A stretch of 64,000 bases of DNA from DATGKG01 sp963783145 (GTDB lineage Bacteria; Desulfobacterota; Binatia; Binatales; Binataceae). The translations under genes were made by a program, and so were the position numbers. The notes beneath the pieces are model-generated. The model saw only the letters and a program-made list of their open reading frames with translations. It did no database searches and was not told the DNA's origin. Within the stretch, counting starts at the first letter, position 1. Each line of letters starts with the position of its first letter. Positions 16,999 through 26,003 of this stretch are shown here, piece by piece. Location of the stretch: NCBI GenBank assembly GCA_963783145.1, contig CAWAMM010000011.1:417555-481554 (forward strand), given 5' to 3'.

Positions 16999-18189
16999 TT
17001 ACTTGATCGAGAACCCGGAAAGGAACTCGTCGGTACCGGCATTTTTCACCACGAAGCTGCCCGCGCCGATGTCACCGGAGGCTCCGAAGGAGTGTGATCC
17101 CTTCACGGCGCCGGTCGAGTTGGTCGTAAGCGAAAGCATGGTATCCGTGTCCGCGGTGCCATTGCTGTCGATCGGACGGAAGAACACCTCATAGGTGGTG
17201 CTGGGCGCGGCGCCGGTGAGGCCCACGGTAAGCGTGCCGCCCTGGCCGAGAACTGCGCTGCCACTGGTCAGCGGATCGGTCCCGCAGACGGCGTTAGTAT
17301 CGTCAATCGCGGCCGGGAAGTTGACATCGATGCATCTTACCAGGCCTGACCCGGTCGCAGGCCGGACCGGAGGCTTCTGGGTGACGCGGAAGCCGCCGTA
17401 GGCCTGATCTGAGCCGCTTCGGGTCAGTACCACGGTGCCCGCCGCAATCGTCGAAAAGGGCACCGTTGCACTGGTGGATTGTGCGTCGCCCTTGCTGTCA
17501 GTCGGACCGACGGTGCCAAGCGATAGCGTAGTGCCGCCGACCGGCGCGCGCAGAATCACGGTATAGGTCGCGTCGACCTCGGCCCCATTAACCTGGACGG
17601 TTACCGCGCCGGTATCGGACCTGACGTCGACCGAGCCGCTCTTGAAGGAATCGGTGCCGCAGCCGGAAGCGATTGCCGAGGGGTCGTTGACCGCTTTACA
17701 CGCCATCAGGTCGGCATGGAAACTGGGTCGCGTCAGATCGGCTCCCGAGGCTTCCACCAGAAGCGAGGTGACGTACTGATCTCCGCTCCCGCCCATGCGT
17801 CGCAGCACGATGTAACCTGCGCCGTCCTTGCCGAAGGGAAAAACCGCGTACTTCGATTTGCTGCCGTTGCCGTCCGGTCCTGTTGTCACGGTTGCAATCT
17901 GAACTTCGCTTCCGTTAATCGAGTGGAAGAATGCTGAGTAGGCTTGAGCGGTACCAGCGCCAACCAGAACGATGTCGAGATCGCCGTCCTCGTCGATGGT
18001 TGCGACGCCGCGATTGAGCGGATCCTGCGACGAAGCGCAGGTAGTCAGCGCAGACGGTTGAGTTACCTGGTCGCATTCGACCAGAGCCCCGACGAGGCCC
18101 GCGCTCGCTACACCCGGCATGACCCAGGTCGCAAGCCCCAATGCGAGCGCCGCAACGACCAACCATAGTGATGTTGCCCCTTTTCTCAT
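16999..18189 (-). CDS. Exported protein with three tandem copies of one domain
   Basis: 396 residues from ATG 18189, which has AGGAGAG upstream and begins a signal peptide (cleavage near GVASAG). The mature protein is three related units of about 120 residues starting near residues 35, 150 and 270. Each has a Cys, a 'PSAI/PAAI' turn, a C-GTDPL or CASSQDPL motif, 'SGSxxV' and a beta-rich 'TYxVxxR' strand, then ends with 'GxxVL...GSDQAYGGF'-like sequence. The paired Cys in each unit suggest one disulphide per unit. No known family is recognised. It may be a surface or matrix protein. Confidence 0.7.
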   Translation of the reverse strand: MRKGATSLWLVVAALALGLATWVMPGVASAGLVGALVECDQVTQPSALTTCASSQDPLNRGVATIDEDGDLDIVLVGAGTAQAYSAFFHSINGSEVQIATVTTGPDGNGSKSKYAVFPFGKDGAGYIVLRRMGGSGDQYVTSLLVEASGADLTRPSFHADLMACKAVNDPSAIASGCGTDSFKSGSVDVRSDTGAVTVQVNGAEVDATYTVILRAPVGGTTLSLGTVGPTDSKGDAQSTSATVPFSTIAAGTVVLTRSGSDQAYGGFRVTQKPPVRPATGSGLVRCIDVNFPAAIDDTNAVCGTDPLTSGSAVLGQGGTLTVGLTGAAPSTTYEVFFRPIDSNGTADTDTMLSLTTNSTGAVKGSHSFGASGDIGAGSFVVKNAGTDEFLSGFSIK

Positions 18190-18695
18190 TGTTCTCTCCT
18201 CACTTGAAGATTTTGGAAAATATCCGCCGCGTTCGACCGAAACTACGGATACTCCCCATCGGGGAGCTATGAAGCCCACGTTGTTAAAGGTCCGAGCCAA
18301 ATCGAATTCTACCCTCAGACGGAGGAAACTGACGAATCGTTTACAGAGTTTCGGCACTGTGCGCGAATATTGGTTGCCGATGGGAGACTTAAGTAACTTC
18401 CCAAAAGCAATATGAGGCAGATTTGGCGGCTGACGCGCAAAGGCCCACTATTCCGGTTTTAAACTCTTTAGCAGGTAAGGCCGGCGACGACGCGTCCGTT
18501 GCCGACAGCAACGGTTTTCAATCCGTTAACGCAAATATATCCACCCAGTTAGCCGAAGTGCGGACTATTCTGGTTGACAAGGGCGGTGCCCATTTGGTTA
18601 ACAACACGACAACTTAGTTTGATAAGCTCCACGTCTGAAGCGCTGATTATTCAGCCAGTATGGGCAAACCACGATGCCCAAACGCCACCCCACTC
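18190..18695. other. Non-coding stretch, 506 bases
   Basis: No convincing gene. Near the left end is the leader of the triple-domain gene and a small perfect hairpin CTCCCC-ATC-GGGGAG (about 18253-18267). Base composition is lower in GC than the neighbours. A 64-codon open frame at 18423-18617 has no ribosome site and no recognisable sequence, so it is not called. Confidence 0.5.
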
Positions 18696-19142
18696 CTAAG
18701 CAGTCCCGAGACGCGCCGGCATCGTCACCGACCGATCCGAATCTCCACCAATTCCGTCTCTCAAGCCGTTGGACAACCGGTCTCTGCTGATTATGTGATT
18801 CTCTCGCCGGGCACTATACAAAAGCCAGATACCGATTATAGCCACAGCTACCGCTCCTAACATTTCGATGTCGTCGGCGGACAAACGGACACCAAGCGCT
18901 GGTATCGAAACAAAAGTACTGTCAACCCAAGTTTTCACCAGAGTCTGTTGAAGTGCTTGAGTGACGTTGGCCCCGGTCCAATCAGTCGATCTTGCGAAGC
19001 CTCTAGTCCAGGAAAAATAGGCGTTCCAAGTACTTATAACCAAGGCTAACGAGACAACATTTGAGAGAGCAAATACTCGGCGTACGCGAGCAGCAGCGTC
19101 GGCTACTGACGCGATTCGCATCTTATAGAAATCGATTCCCAT
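18696..19142 (-). CDS. Putative membrane protein, possibly truncated
   Basis: 148 residues from ATG 19142 (a GTG lies one codon upstream). Two hydrophobic helices flank a 40-residue loop: LSNVVSLALVISTWNAYFSW and GAVAVAIIGIWLLYS, followed by RRENHII. The loop motifs WVDSTFVSIPALGVRLSADD and the Arg-Arg-Glu-Asn after helix 2 look like a conserved family of multi-helix membrane proteins in which this would be only the N-terminal half; the last 30 residues look random. It may therefore be a truncated remnant. No function known. Confidence 0.5.
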   Translation of the reverse strand: MGIDFYKMRIASVADAAARVRRVFALSNVVSLALVISTWNAYFSWTRGFARSTDWTGANVTQALQQTLVKTWVDSTFVSIPALGVRLSADDIEMLGAVAVAIIGIWLLYSARRENHIISRDRLSNGLRDGIGGDSDRSVTMPARLGTA

Positions 19143-19557
19143 CACCTCTCGTGGTTTCCTCGGAGCCGTAGGAAATTAGCCATGAGGACGAGCGGAAATA
19201 GTTTTGCTCCAGGTCGCGATAAAATCGCGACCAACTTTTCAAATTCGCATCGGGCTCCGCTTTGATCCGCCTCCCGCGGCGCCATCGAGGAGGGAATACG
19301 ATGGGCTTTCTTTTAGCCGCGGTTTCTTCGCGATGGTTTTACTGCCACCGCGACCATCAAAGAGATCAGAGAGGCGCAATACTGAAACCGATGCGCCGGA
19401 ATATGATTGAACGCATTGGAGAGTGCGGCGCGCTTGATGGCAGGTTTAGCGTGCGGCGCGCATTGGTCGCCATCCTTTGCCCCAGCTATCAACCACCTCG
19501 ATTCATCGGGCGAAGTGCGAACACAATGATTGTTCACTTTCGGAGAGGCATGCCTGC
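19143..19557. other. Regulatory or decayed stretch, 415 bases, with hairpin 19212-19232
   Basis: A perfect 9-base hairpin GGTCGCGAT-AAA-ATCGCGACC lies at 19212-19232. Further on, GAGGAGG at about 19287-19293 is placed correctly for an ATG at 19301, but that frame is open for 121 codons into the kinase gene without protein-like sequence; one extra T near 19322 would instead give a 36-residue peptide with a hydrophobic start and a charged tail. I cannot decide whether this is a small membrane protein gene, a leader peptide or noise. Confidence 0.35.
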
Positions 19558-21708
19558 GTGCACGATCATCTGCAGTTGCTGTTTACCAATAGCCTGCTTC
19601 CGCATGGACACTGCTTCCTATGGAATCCCAGGTTGCTGTGGCTGCATGGACTTTCCGATGGGCTAATCACGCTCGCCTACTACGCGATCTCGTTCCAGCT
19701 CCTATACCTGATCCGCCGCGGTCGCAGTTTGCGGTTTCGCCTGATCTATGGGTTGTTCGGCGCATTCATCCTGGCGTGCGGAACCACACATCTCCTGGAC
19801 CTGTGGACGCTATGGAACCCAGACTACTGGTTATCGGGCGAGGTGAAGGCGCTCACCGCGATAATCTCGATAGTCACGGCGGTGGTGCTCACCTCAGTGA
19901 TTCCGGCCGCGCTACATATGCCTACCCGCGCGGAACTGGCGAAGATCAATCTCGACTTGGCGGCAGCGCGCGATATCGCAGTCGCCTCCGGCGCGGAGTT
20001 GGAGCGGGCGCTAAGCGAGGCACGTGCAATTGCGGGCGCGCGCGATGTCGCCGTCGCGACTGCCGAACAGCTCGCCGCGGCCCGGGATGCCGCGCTGGAA
20101 GGGGACCGACTCAAGTCCGAATTCCTGGCCAACATGAGCCATGAGATTCGCACCCCGCTTAACGGCATCATCGGCATGTGCGAGCTGCTGCGCGACAGCA
20201 ACCTGAGCGGCGACCAGGCCGAGTGCGCGGAGCTGATCGGCAACAGCGCCGACGCGCTGCTGACCATCATCAACGACATCCTGGATTTCTCAAAGATTTC
20301 CGCGGGCAAGCTGGTGTTCGAGGAAATCGATTTTGAACTTACCCCGGCGATTGAAGCGGTGGTGCATATGATGGGAGAGCGCGCCGCGCAAAAAAATCTC
20401 GAGCTGATTCTCGCGATCGATCCCGCAATCCCCGCTTTCGTGCGCGGCGATCCGAACCGGCTGCGCCAGGTGCTCACCAACCTGTTGGGAAATGCCATCA
20501 AGTTCACCGACCGGGGCGAGGTGGTGTTTTCCATGAGCCTGGTCAGCGTGAGTGGGCGCGAGGTCATTTTGCGATTCCAAATCACCGACACCGGAATCGG
20601 AATCGATGCCGAGGCGCAGCGCGGGCTGTTCCAGCCTTTCCATCAAGCGGATGGCTCGACCACCCGCAAATACGGCGGGACTGGGCTCGGGCTGGCCATT
20701 TCCGCGCAATTGGTAAAAGGGATGGGTGGGAAGATCGAAGTGGAAAGCGAGCCGGGTCGGGGGTCCTGCTTTTCCTTCAGCGCAGCCTTCGAAAGCTCAA
20801 ATTTTAATATCGTCAGGTTCGGCAAAAATAAGATCCTTTCCGGGCTGCGTGTGCTGGTAGTCGACGACAACCAAACCAACCGCCACATTGTTGAACGTCA
20901 GATCGCAACCTGGGGAATCAGCAGCGCCTCGGTCGCCAGTGGTCCTGAGGCGCTGGCGGCGCTGCGTGAAGCAGGCCATCAAGCGCGCTTCGATGTCGCA
21001 ATTCTGGACCTCGCGATGCCCGGGATGGACGGCCTGATGCTGGCGCAGCTGATTAAGACCGATCCGGCGATTGCGGCGACGCGCCTCCTGATGATGTCGT
21101 CAATCGGAAACCGGGGCGAGGCAGGCGCAAGCGCGGTCCCGATCGAGGCATGGCTGACCAAGCCGGTGAAGCAGTCGCAGCTCTACGATTCGCTTGCCGC
21201 GCTGATATCCACCGACTTGGCCAAGGTTGAGCATCCGGCAACATCGCCTCGATCAGAGGATCCTCGGCGCGAGATGCGGGCCCGCTTCCGGGTTTTGGTC
21301 GCGGACGACAATCCGGTCAATCAGACCGTCGCGGGGCATCAGTTGCGCAAGCTCGGCTATGGATTCGAGATGGTGGTAAGCGGCAAAACTGCGCTCGAGT
21401 TGCTCGCCGGTGGCAATTACGGCTTGGTTCTAATGGACTGCATGATGCCGGAGATGGATGGCTTCGCGGCGACGGCCGAGTTGCGACGGCACGAGGCCGG
21501 CACCGGACGGCATACCATCGTGGTCGCGATGACCGCGAACGCAATGGAAGGCGACCGCGAAAAATGCCTCGCGGCGGGAATGGACGATTACCTCGGCAAA
21601 CCGGTGCAATTGGAAGCGCTGGCCGCGACCCTGGATCATTGGCTGTTGGGCGCTGAGCGGTCCTCATCCGGCGAGGAAATCCAGCCCCCTGGGACGGTTC
21701 GTTTTTGA
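19558..21708 (+). CDS. Hybrid histidine kinase with ethylene-receptor-type membrane domain and two receiver domains
   Basis: 716 residues from GTG 19558, which has GGAGAGG ten bases upstream. Three helices (about residues 26-111) hold D34, Y41, C74 and H78 in the same spacing as Asp25, Tyr32, Cys65 and His69 of plant ETR1, the residues that bind the copper and ethylene, within LSDGLITLAYY and CGTTHLLDLW. An Ala/Arg-rich coiled linker (125-185) leads to HisKA with H195 (NMSHEIRTPLNG), an ATPase domain (LTNLLGNAIKFTD, DTGIGID, GGTGLGLAIS), and two REC domains with D484 and D627. The GAF domain of ETR1 is absent. Predicted to autophosphorylate in response to ethylene or another small ligand; no output regulator adjoins it. 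Confidence 0.85.
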   Translation: MHDHLQLLFTNSLLPHGHCFLWNPRLLWLHGLSDGLITLAYYAISFQLLYLIRRGRSLRFRLIYGLFGAFILACGTTHLLDLWTLWNPDYWLSGEVKALTAIISIVTAVVLTSVIPAALHMPTRAELAKINLDLAAARDIAVASGAELERALSEARAIAGARDVAVATAEQLAAARDAALEGDRLKSEFLANMSHEIRTPLNGIIGMCELLRDSNLSGDQAECAELIGNSADALLTIINDILDFSKISAGKLVFEEIDFELTPAIEAVVHMMGERAAQKNLELILAIDPAIPAFVRGDPNRLRQVLTNLLGNAIKFTDRGEVVFSMSLVSVSGREVILRFQITDTGIGIDAEAQRGLFQPFHQADGSTTRKYGGTGLGLAISAQLVKGMGGKIEVESEPGRGSCFSFSAAFESSNFNIVRFGKNKILSGLRVLVVDDNQTNRHIVERQIATWGISSASVASGPEALAALREAGHQARFDVAILDLAMPGMDGLMLAQLIKTDPAIAATRLLMMSSIGNRGEAGASAVPIEAWLTKPVKQSQLYDSLAALISTDLAKVEHPATSPRSEDPRREMRARFRVLVADDNPVNQTVAGHQLRKLGYGFEMVVSGKTALELLAGGNYGLVLMDCMMPEMDGFAATAELRRHEAGTGRHTIVVAMTANAMEGDREKCLAAGMDDYLGKPVQLEALAATLDHWLLGAERSSSGEEIQPPGTVRF

Positions 21709-21802
21709 GCGGATGCTGATTCAGTACGCATCAATGTGCAAGGGCATCGGCTCGACCGCTTGAATAAGCCCGCTGTAAGGAGAGAAGATTAATTCGGATC
21801 TG

Positions 21803-22837
21803 ATGACTAACGACGGAGAAAACACGCTCGGCGGCCGACGCCATTCGCTCCTTTTGGCGGCGGTATCAGAATTTATCGCGACCGCAGAGCCAGTGGGTTC
21901 GAATCAGATCGTCTCGCGTCACCATCTCGGCATCAAATCCGCGATGGTTCGTAACATGATGTCGGAATTGGAAGACGGCGGCTTCCTCTCGCAACCGCAT
22001 ACCTCGGCGGGCCGAGTGCCTACCGACAAGGCGTTTCGTTACTACGTCGATCATCTCACCGGCGCGCACATCGGCTTCGAGGATCGTTCGCACATCGAGC
22101 TGCATTACTCGGGACGTGGGCGTGATTTGGCCTTGTTGATGCGAGACACGCCCAAGCTGCTATCGATCCTGACCGGGCAGGCCGCGATGGTCATGGCCCC
22201 GCGCATCGAATCGGTGGAATTAGAGAGAGTCAACTTCATTCGTATAAGGGAGCGCGAAGTCCTCGCGGTCTTCGTATCTAGCGAAGGTGCGGCGCAGAAT
22301 CGACTCATCGTGACGGATCGCGATCATACCCAGCGCGAGCTGGATCGGATGGCAGCCTACCTGAACGAATCACTCGGCGGACGCACCCTCGAGCAGGCTC
22401 GCGAATGGATCGAGAAGCAGCTCAAGCTCGAGCGTGCGCGTTACGATCGCTTTATGCGCGAGGCTCTGGTGCTCGGCGAGGCCATTGCCGGACATCCCGA
22501 GGCGATCGAGGTTTACGTCGACGGCAGCGTGCAGGCGCTTGAGCAGCCTGAATTTTCCGATCCCGGAAAGGTACGCGAGCTGCTGCGCGCCCTCGATGAT
22601 AAGACCGCGCTGCTGGAGCTCCTCGAACGAAGCATCAAGGAACAGGGCGTGATGGTCTCGATTGGCTCGGAGAGTCCGCGCCTGTCGGGATTCGCCGTCG
22701 TCGCGGCGCCCTATGTCGGCGGCTCGAAACCGCTCGGCAGCCTGGCGATCGTCGGTCCGGTGCGTATGGACTATGAACGGGTCATCCCGCTGGTCGAGTA
22801 CACCGCTCGGGCGCTATCGAAGATCCTTGAGCATTAA
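21803..22837 (+). CDS. hrcA: Heat-inducible transcription repressor HrcA
   Basis: 344 residues. The N-terminal winged helix is typical (LLLAAVSEFIATAEPVGSNQIV ... GIKSAMVRNMMSELEDGGFLSQPHTSAGRVPTDKAFRYYVD), followed by the GAF-like core and a C-terminal SIGSE-type segment (VMVSIGSES, VVAAPY, LGSLAIVGPVRMDYERVIPLVEY). HrcA represses groE/dnaK operons by binding the CIRCE inverted repeat. It leads the cluster hrcA-grpE-dnaK-dnaJ, the normal order. I see no clear CIRCE (TTAGCACTC-N9-GAGTGCTAA) before any of the four genes. Confidence 0.95.
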   Translation: MTNDGENTLGGRRHSLLLAAVSEFIATAEPVGSNQIVSRHHLGIKSAMVRNMMSELEDGGFLSQPHTSAGRVPTDKAFRYYVDHLTGAHIGFEDRSHIELHYSGRGRDLALLMRDTPKLLSILTGQAAMVMAPRIESVELERVNFIRIREREVLAVFVSSEGAAQNRLIVTDRDHTQRELDRMAAYLNESLGGRTLEQAREWIEKQLKLERARYDRFMREALVLGEAIAGHPEAIEVYVDGSVQALEQPEFSDPGKVRELLRALDDKTALLELLERSIKEQGVMVSIGSESPRLSGFAVVAAPYVGGSKPLGSLAIVGPVRMDYERVIPLVEYTARALSKILEH

Positions 22838-22959
22838 GATACGCGCGCGGTCTCTCTAGAACAGCGTTCCCGATTCCAAAAATTCCGGGCACTACCTAGC
22901 CAACCTTCGATCCGTGCTTATGTTCTCTTCGAAGCATTCAGGTTCGTCTTCGTTGAGAC

Positions 22960-23727
22960 ATGAGCAAAAGATTTAAGGACGATTCCGATCCGATAATCCT
23001 TACCCCCGATTCGGCGGTTCATTCGAACCCGCACGATACGAGGCCTCAGGGACACCGCGACATCACAGGTCCTACTCCGCTCTCCGTCGAGGAAACTGTC
23101 GAGGTCCTCGGCGAACTCGACAAGCTCAATGCTCAGGTTCAGGAGCTGACCGCGGAGCTCGCTGCAAAGGACCAGGAGATCGCGGAGCTGAAGACCCAGA
23201 TGGCTGCGGAGGCGGGTGCGCCGCCGCAGACCGACCAGACGGTTGCTCTGGAGACCAGCGATGGCGATGCGAAAGACAAAGAGATCGCCGAACTCAAGGA
23301 CAAATATCTTCGCACCCTGGCCGAGAATGAGAACGCGCGCCGCCGCATCCGCCAGCAAAGCGAAGAGTCGGTACGAATCCAAAAGGAAAACCTTCTCCGC
23401 GATCTCTTGCCGATAGTTGACAATCTTGAACGCGCCGTCGATGCCGCCAAGGGTAGCGCCGATGGAAAATCGATTGTCGAGGGCGTCCGGATGGTCCTCG
23501 CCTCGCTGATGGACTTCCTCAAGGCCAATGGCGTTCGTCCAATGGCGTCGGTGGGCGAGCAGTTTGACCCCAATCGCCACGAGGCCGCCGATCAGGTCGC
23601 GCATCCGACGCATCCTCCCAATACCGTGATCGACGAGTTCCATCGCGGCTATTTGATGAATGACAAAGTTCTACGCCCCGCACGGGTCGTCGTCTCCAAG
23701 GGGGATGGCAACGGCAAACGAGCGTGA
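22960..23727 (+). CDS. grpE: Nucleotide exchange factor GrpE
   Basis: 255 residues, longer than the usual 190-200 because of a 100-residue N-terminal region with a coiled coil (LGELDKLNAQVQELTAELAAKDQEI broken by Gly/Pro). The conserved GrpE part starts near residue 110 (KYLRTLAENENARRR, LLRDLLPIVDNLERA) and ends with the beta wing (FDPNRHEAADQV, GYLMNDKVLRPARVVVSKG). GrpE releases ADP from DnaK. It lies 122 bases after hrcA and 75 bases before dnaK. Confidence 0.96.
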   Translation: MSKRFKDDSDPIILTPDSAVHSNPHDTRPQGHRDITGPTPLSVEETVEVLGELDKLNAQVQELTAELAAKDQEIAELKTQMAAEAGAPPQTDQTVALETSDGDAKDKEIAELKDKYLRTLAENENARRRIRQQSEESVRIQKENLLRDLLPIVDNLERAVDAAKGSADGKSIVEGVRMVLASLMDFLKANGVRPMASVGEQFDPNRHEAADQVAHPTHPPNTVIDEFHRGYLMNDKVLRPARVVVSKGDGNGKRA

Positions 23728-23802
23728 CGGGCAAAATCGACAGCATTTCCCATTGAAAATTTGCAAAGCGTGCTTATTTCTTAAACACAGAGGTCCGGGT
23801 TA

Positions 23803-25746
23803 ATGGCAAAAGTAATTGGAATCGATTTAGGTACTACCAACAGCTGCGTAGCTGTGATGGAGGGTGGCGACCCGGTTGTAATCGCCAACTCCGAAGGTAG
23901 CCGCACCACCCCCTCGGTGGTGGCATTCACGGAAGGGGGCGAGCGCCTGACCGGCCAAATCGCGCGCCGGCAAGCGATCACCAATCCCGAGAATACGATA
24001 TTCGCGATCAAGCGCCTGATGGGCCGCCGTTTTGAAGACGGTGAAGTCCAGAAGGCGATGAAAATTTCTCCTTTCAAGATCATCAAGAATGATGACGGCG
24101 CGGCATGGGTCGAAGTCCGCGGCAAGAAGTACAGCCCGCCCGAGATTTCTGCCTTCATCCTGCAAAAGATGAAGCAGACCGCCGAGGATTATCTCGGTGA
24201 GAAAGTCACCGAGGCGGTCGTTACGGTCCCCGCCTACTTCAATGACAGCCAGCGGCAGGCAACCAAGGATGCCGGCCGCATTGCCGGGCTGAATGTCCTT
24301 CGAATCATAAACGAACCCACCGCGGCATCGCTGGCGTACGGCCTCGACAAGAAGAAGGACGAGAAGATCGCGGTCTTCGACCTCGGCGGCGGCACCTTCG
24401 ACGTTTCGATCCTCGAAATCGGTGACGGCGTCTTCGAAGTCAAATCCACCAACGGCGATACGTTCCTCGGTGGTGAGGATTTCGACCAGAAGGTCATCGA
24501 TTATCTCGCCGATGAGTTCCGCAAGGATCAGGGCATCGATCTGCGCAAGGATCGGATGGCGTTGCAGCGTCTCAAGGAAGCCGCGGAAAAAGCCAAAATG
24601 GAACTTTCCACGGTCACCGAGACCGATATCAATCTGCCGTTTATCACCGCGGATGCGTCGGGGCCCAAGCACCTCAACATCAAGCTGAGCCGTGCGAAGC
24701 TGGAGTCGTTGTGCTCCGATCTCCTCGAGCGCCTCGATGCGCCATGCATCACCGCATTGAAAGATGCGGGCATGAAGGCCTCGGACATCAACGAGGTCGT
24801 GCTGGTCGGCGGAATGACTCGTATGCCTGCGGTGCAGGAGCGCGTTAAGCGTCTGTTCGGCCGGGAAGGGCATAAGGGCGTCAATCCTGATGAAGTCGTC
24901 GCCATCGGCGCGGCGATCCAGGCCGCGGTGCTCAAGGGCGAGGTCAAGGATGTTCTGCTCCTCGATGTGACCCCACTGTCGCTCGGGATCGAAACCCTGG
25001 GCGGCGTGTTCACCAAGCTAATCGAGAAGAACACCACTATCCCGACCAAGAAGAGCCAGGTCTTTTCGACCGCTCAGGATGGTCAGACCGCGGTTACGAT
25101 TCGAGTGTTCCAGGGCGAGCGCGAGATGGCGGCTGACAACAAGTTGCTCGGTCAGTTCGACCTGATCGGCATCCCGCCCGCGCCGCGCGGATTGCCGCAG
25201 GTTGAGGTCACCTTCGATATCGATGCGAACGGCATCGTGAACGTCCATGCCAAGGACCTCGGCACCAACAAAGAGCAGTCGATCAAGATCACCGCTTCTT
25301 CAGGTCTCAATGAGGAAGAGATCAAGCGGATGGTGCGTGAGGCCGAGGCGCATGCCGACGAAGATAAGAAGCGTCGCGCGCTGGCCGAATCGCGCAACAA
25401 GCTCGACAACCTCATCTATACGACTGAGAAGACGTTGAAGGACTATGGTTCGCAGCTCGATGAGGCCGGGCGCAAGGCGATCGAAGATGCGATCACCGCG
25501 GCCAAGGCGAAGCTCGAATCGAAAGAGCCTGCTGAGATGGATGCGGCGGCGGAGGCGCTCTCGAAAGCCTCACACAAGCTCGCCGAGGCGATGTACAGCA
25601 AGACTCGCGAGACGCAGCAGGGCGCCGGCGCGCAGCCTGGTCCCGACGGCGCAGCTGGTCCCCAGGATGGAGCCAACGGAGGCGGAGCGGAGTCGGGCGG
25701 TCCCAAGGAAGACGTCGTCGATGCGGATTTCAAGGAAGTGAAGTAG
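23803..25746 (+). CDS. dnaK: Molecular chaperone DnaK (Hsp70)
   Basis: 647 residues, full length. The N-terminal ATPase is intact (IGIDLGTTNSCVAVMEGG, AVVTVPAYFNDSQRQATKDAG, AVFDLGGGTFDVSILEIGDG, VLVGGMTRMPAVQ), then the LLLDVTPLSLGIETLGGV linker, the substrate-binding beta domain and the helical lid. The C-terminal tail is Gly/Ala-rich and ends in an acidic DVVDADFKEVK, as in proteobacterial DnaK. It refolds proteins with DnaJ and GrpE. A weak promoter-like TTGAAA ... TATTTC lies at 23753-23780, so dnaK may also be transcribed separately from grpE. Confidence 0.98.
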   Translation: MAKVIGIDLGTTNSCVAVMEGGDPVVIANSEGSRTTPSVVAFTEGGERLTGQIARRQAITNPENTIFAIKRLMGRRFEDGEVQKAMKISPFKIIKNDDGAAWVEVRGKKYSPPEISAFILQKMKQTAEDYLGEKVTEAVVTVPAYFNDSQRQATKDAGRIAGLNVLRIINEPTAASLAYGLDKKKDEKIAVFDLGGGTFDVSILEIGDGVFEVKSTNGDTFLGGEDFDQKVIDYLADEFRKDQGIDLRKDRMALQRLKEAAEKAKMELSTVTETDINLPFITADASGPKHLNIKLSRAKLESLCSDLLERLDAPCITALKDAGMKASDINEVVLVGGMTRMPAVQERVKRLFGREGHKGVNPDEVVAIGAAIQAAVLKGEVKDVLLLDVTPLSLGIETLGGVFTKLIEKNTTIPTKKSQVFSTAQDGQTAVTIRVFQGEREMAADNKLLGQFDLIGIPPAPRGLPQVEVTFDIDANGIVNVHAKDLGTNKEQSIKITASSGLNEEEIKRMVREAEAHADEDKKRRALAESRNKLDNLIYTTEKTLKDYGSQLDEAGRKAIEDAITAAKAKLESKEPAEMDAAAEALSKASHKLAEAMYSKTRETQQGAGAQPGPDGAAGPQDGANGGGAESGGPKEDVVDADFKEVK

Positions 25747-25775
25747 GAGGGTGACGTAACCGCGATGTTGCGACC

Positions 25776-25799
25776 GAGGCGCGAAGCGGGCGAAGCCGC
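25776..25799 (+). repeat. Intergenic repeat, copy 2 (GAGGCGCGAAGCGGGCG core)
   Basis: Matches 232-255 at 23 of 24 bases; here it sits 30 bases after the dnaK stop. Confidence 0.5.
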
Positions 25800-25828
25800 G
25801 CCGCAGGCGCCCCGACAATTCCTGGTAG

Positions 25829-25916
25829 GGGTCGTTCGCGAACGACCCGCAACGATGGTGCAAGTGCGTGGATCCTGCGCAAACGAAATATCGCTGCTGG
25901 CGGTTCGCGAACCGCC
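25829..25916. repeat. Two REP-like palindromes sharing the core GTTCGCGAAC
   Basis: A perfect 20-base palindrome (25829-25848, GGGTCGTTCGCG...) and a perfect 18-base palindrome (25899-25916, GGCGGTTCGCG...) lie 50 bases apart between dnaK and dnaJ. They share the ten-base core but differ in compensating flanking bases, so the pairing, not the sequence, is conserved. This is the pattern of repetitive extragenic palindromes. They may act as mRNA stabilisers or weak terminators between the two chaperone genes. Confidence 0.65.
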
Positions 25917-26003
25917 CTTGCAGGAAACTCAAAGACCCGCGCAGGGCGCCCATCGGCTATCGAATGGCATCTCGCGCCGCCTTGGTTTATGATAGCTGCC
26001 TGA

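Noticed and set aside
18423..18617. A 64-codon open frame
   Set aside because: No ribosome site, no recognisable sequence, starts in a gene-poor stretch.
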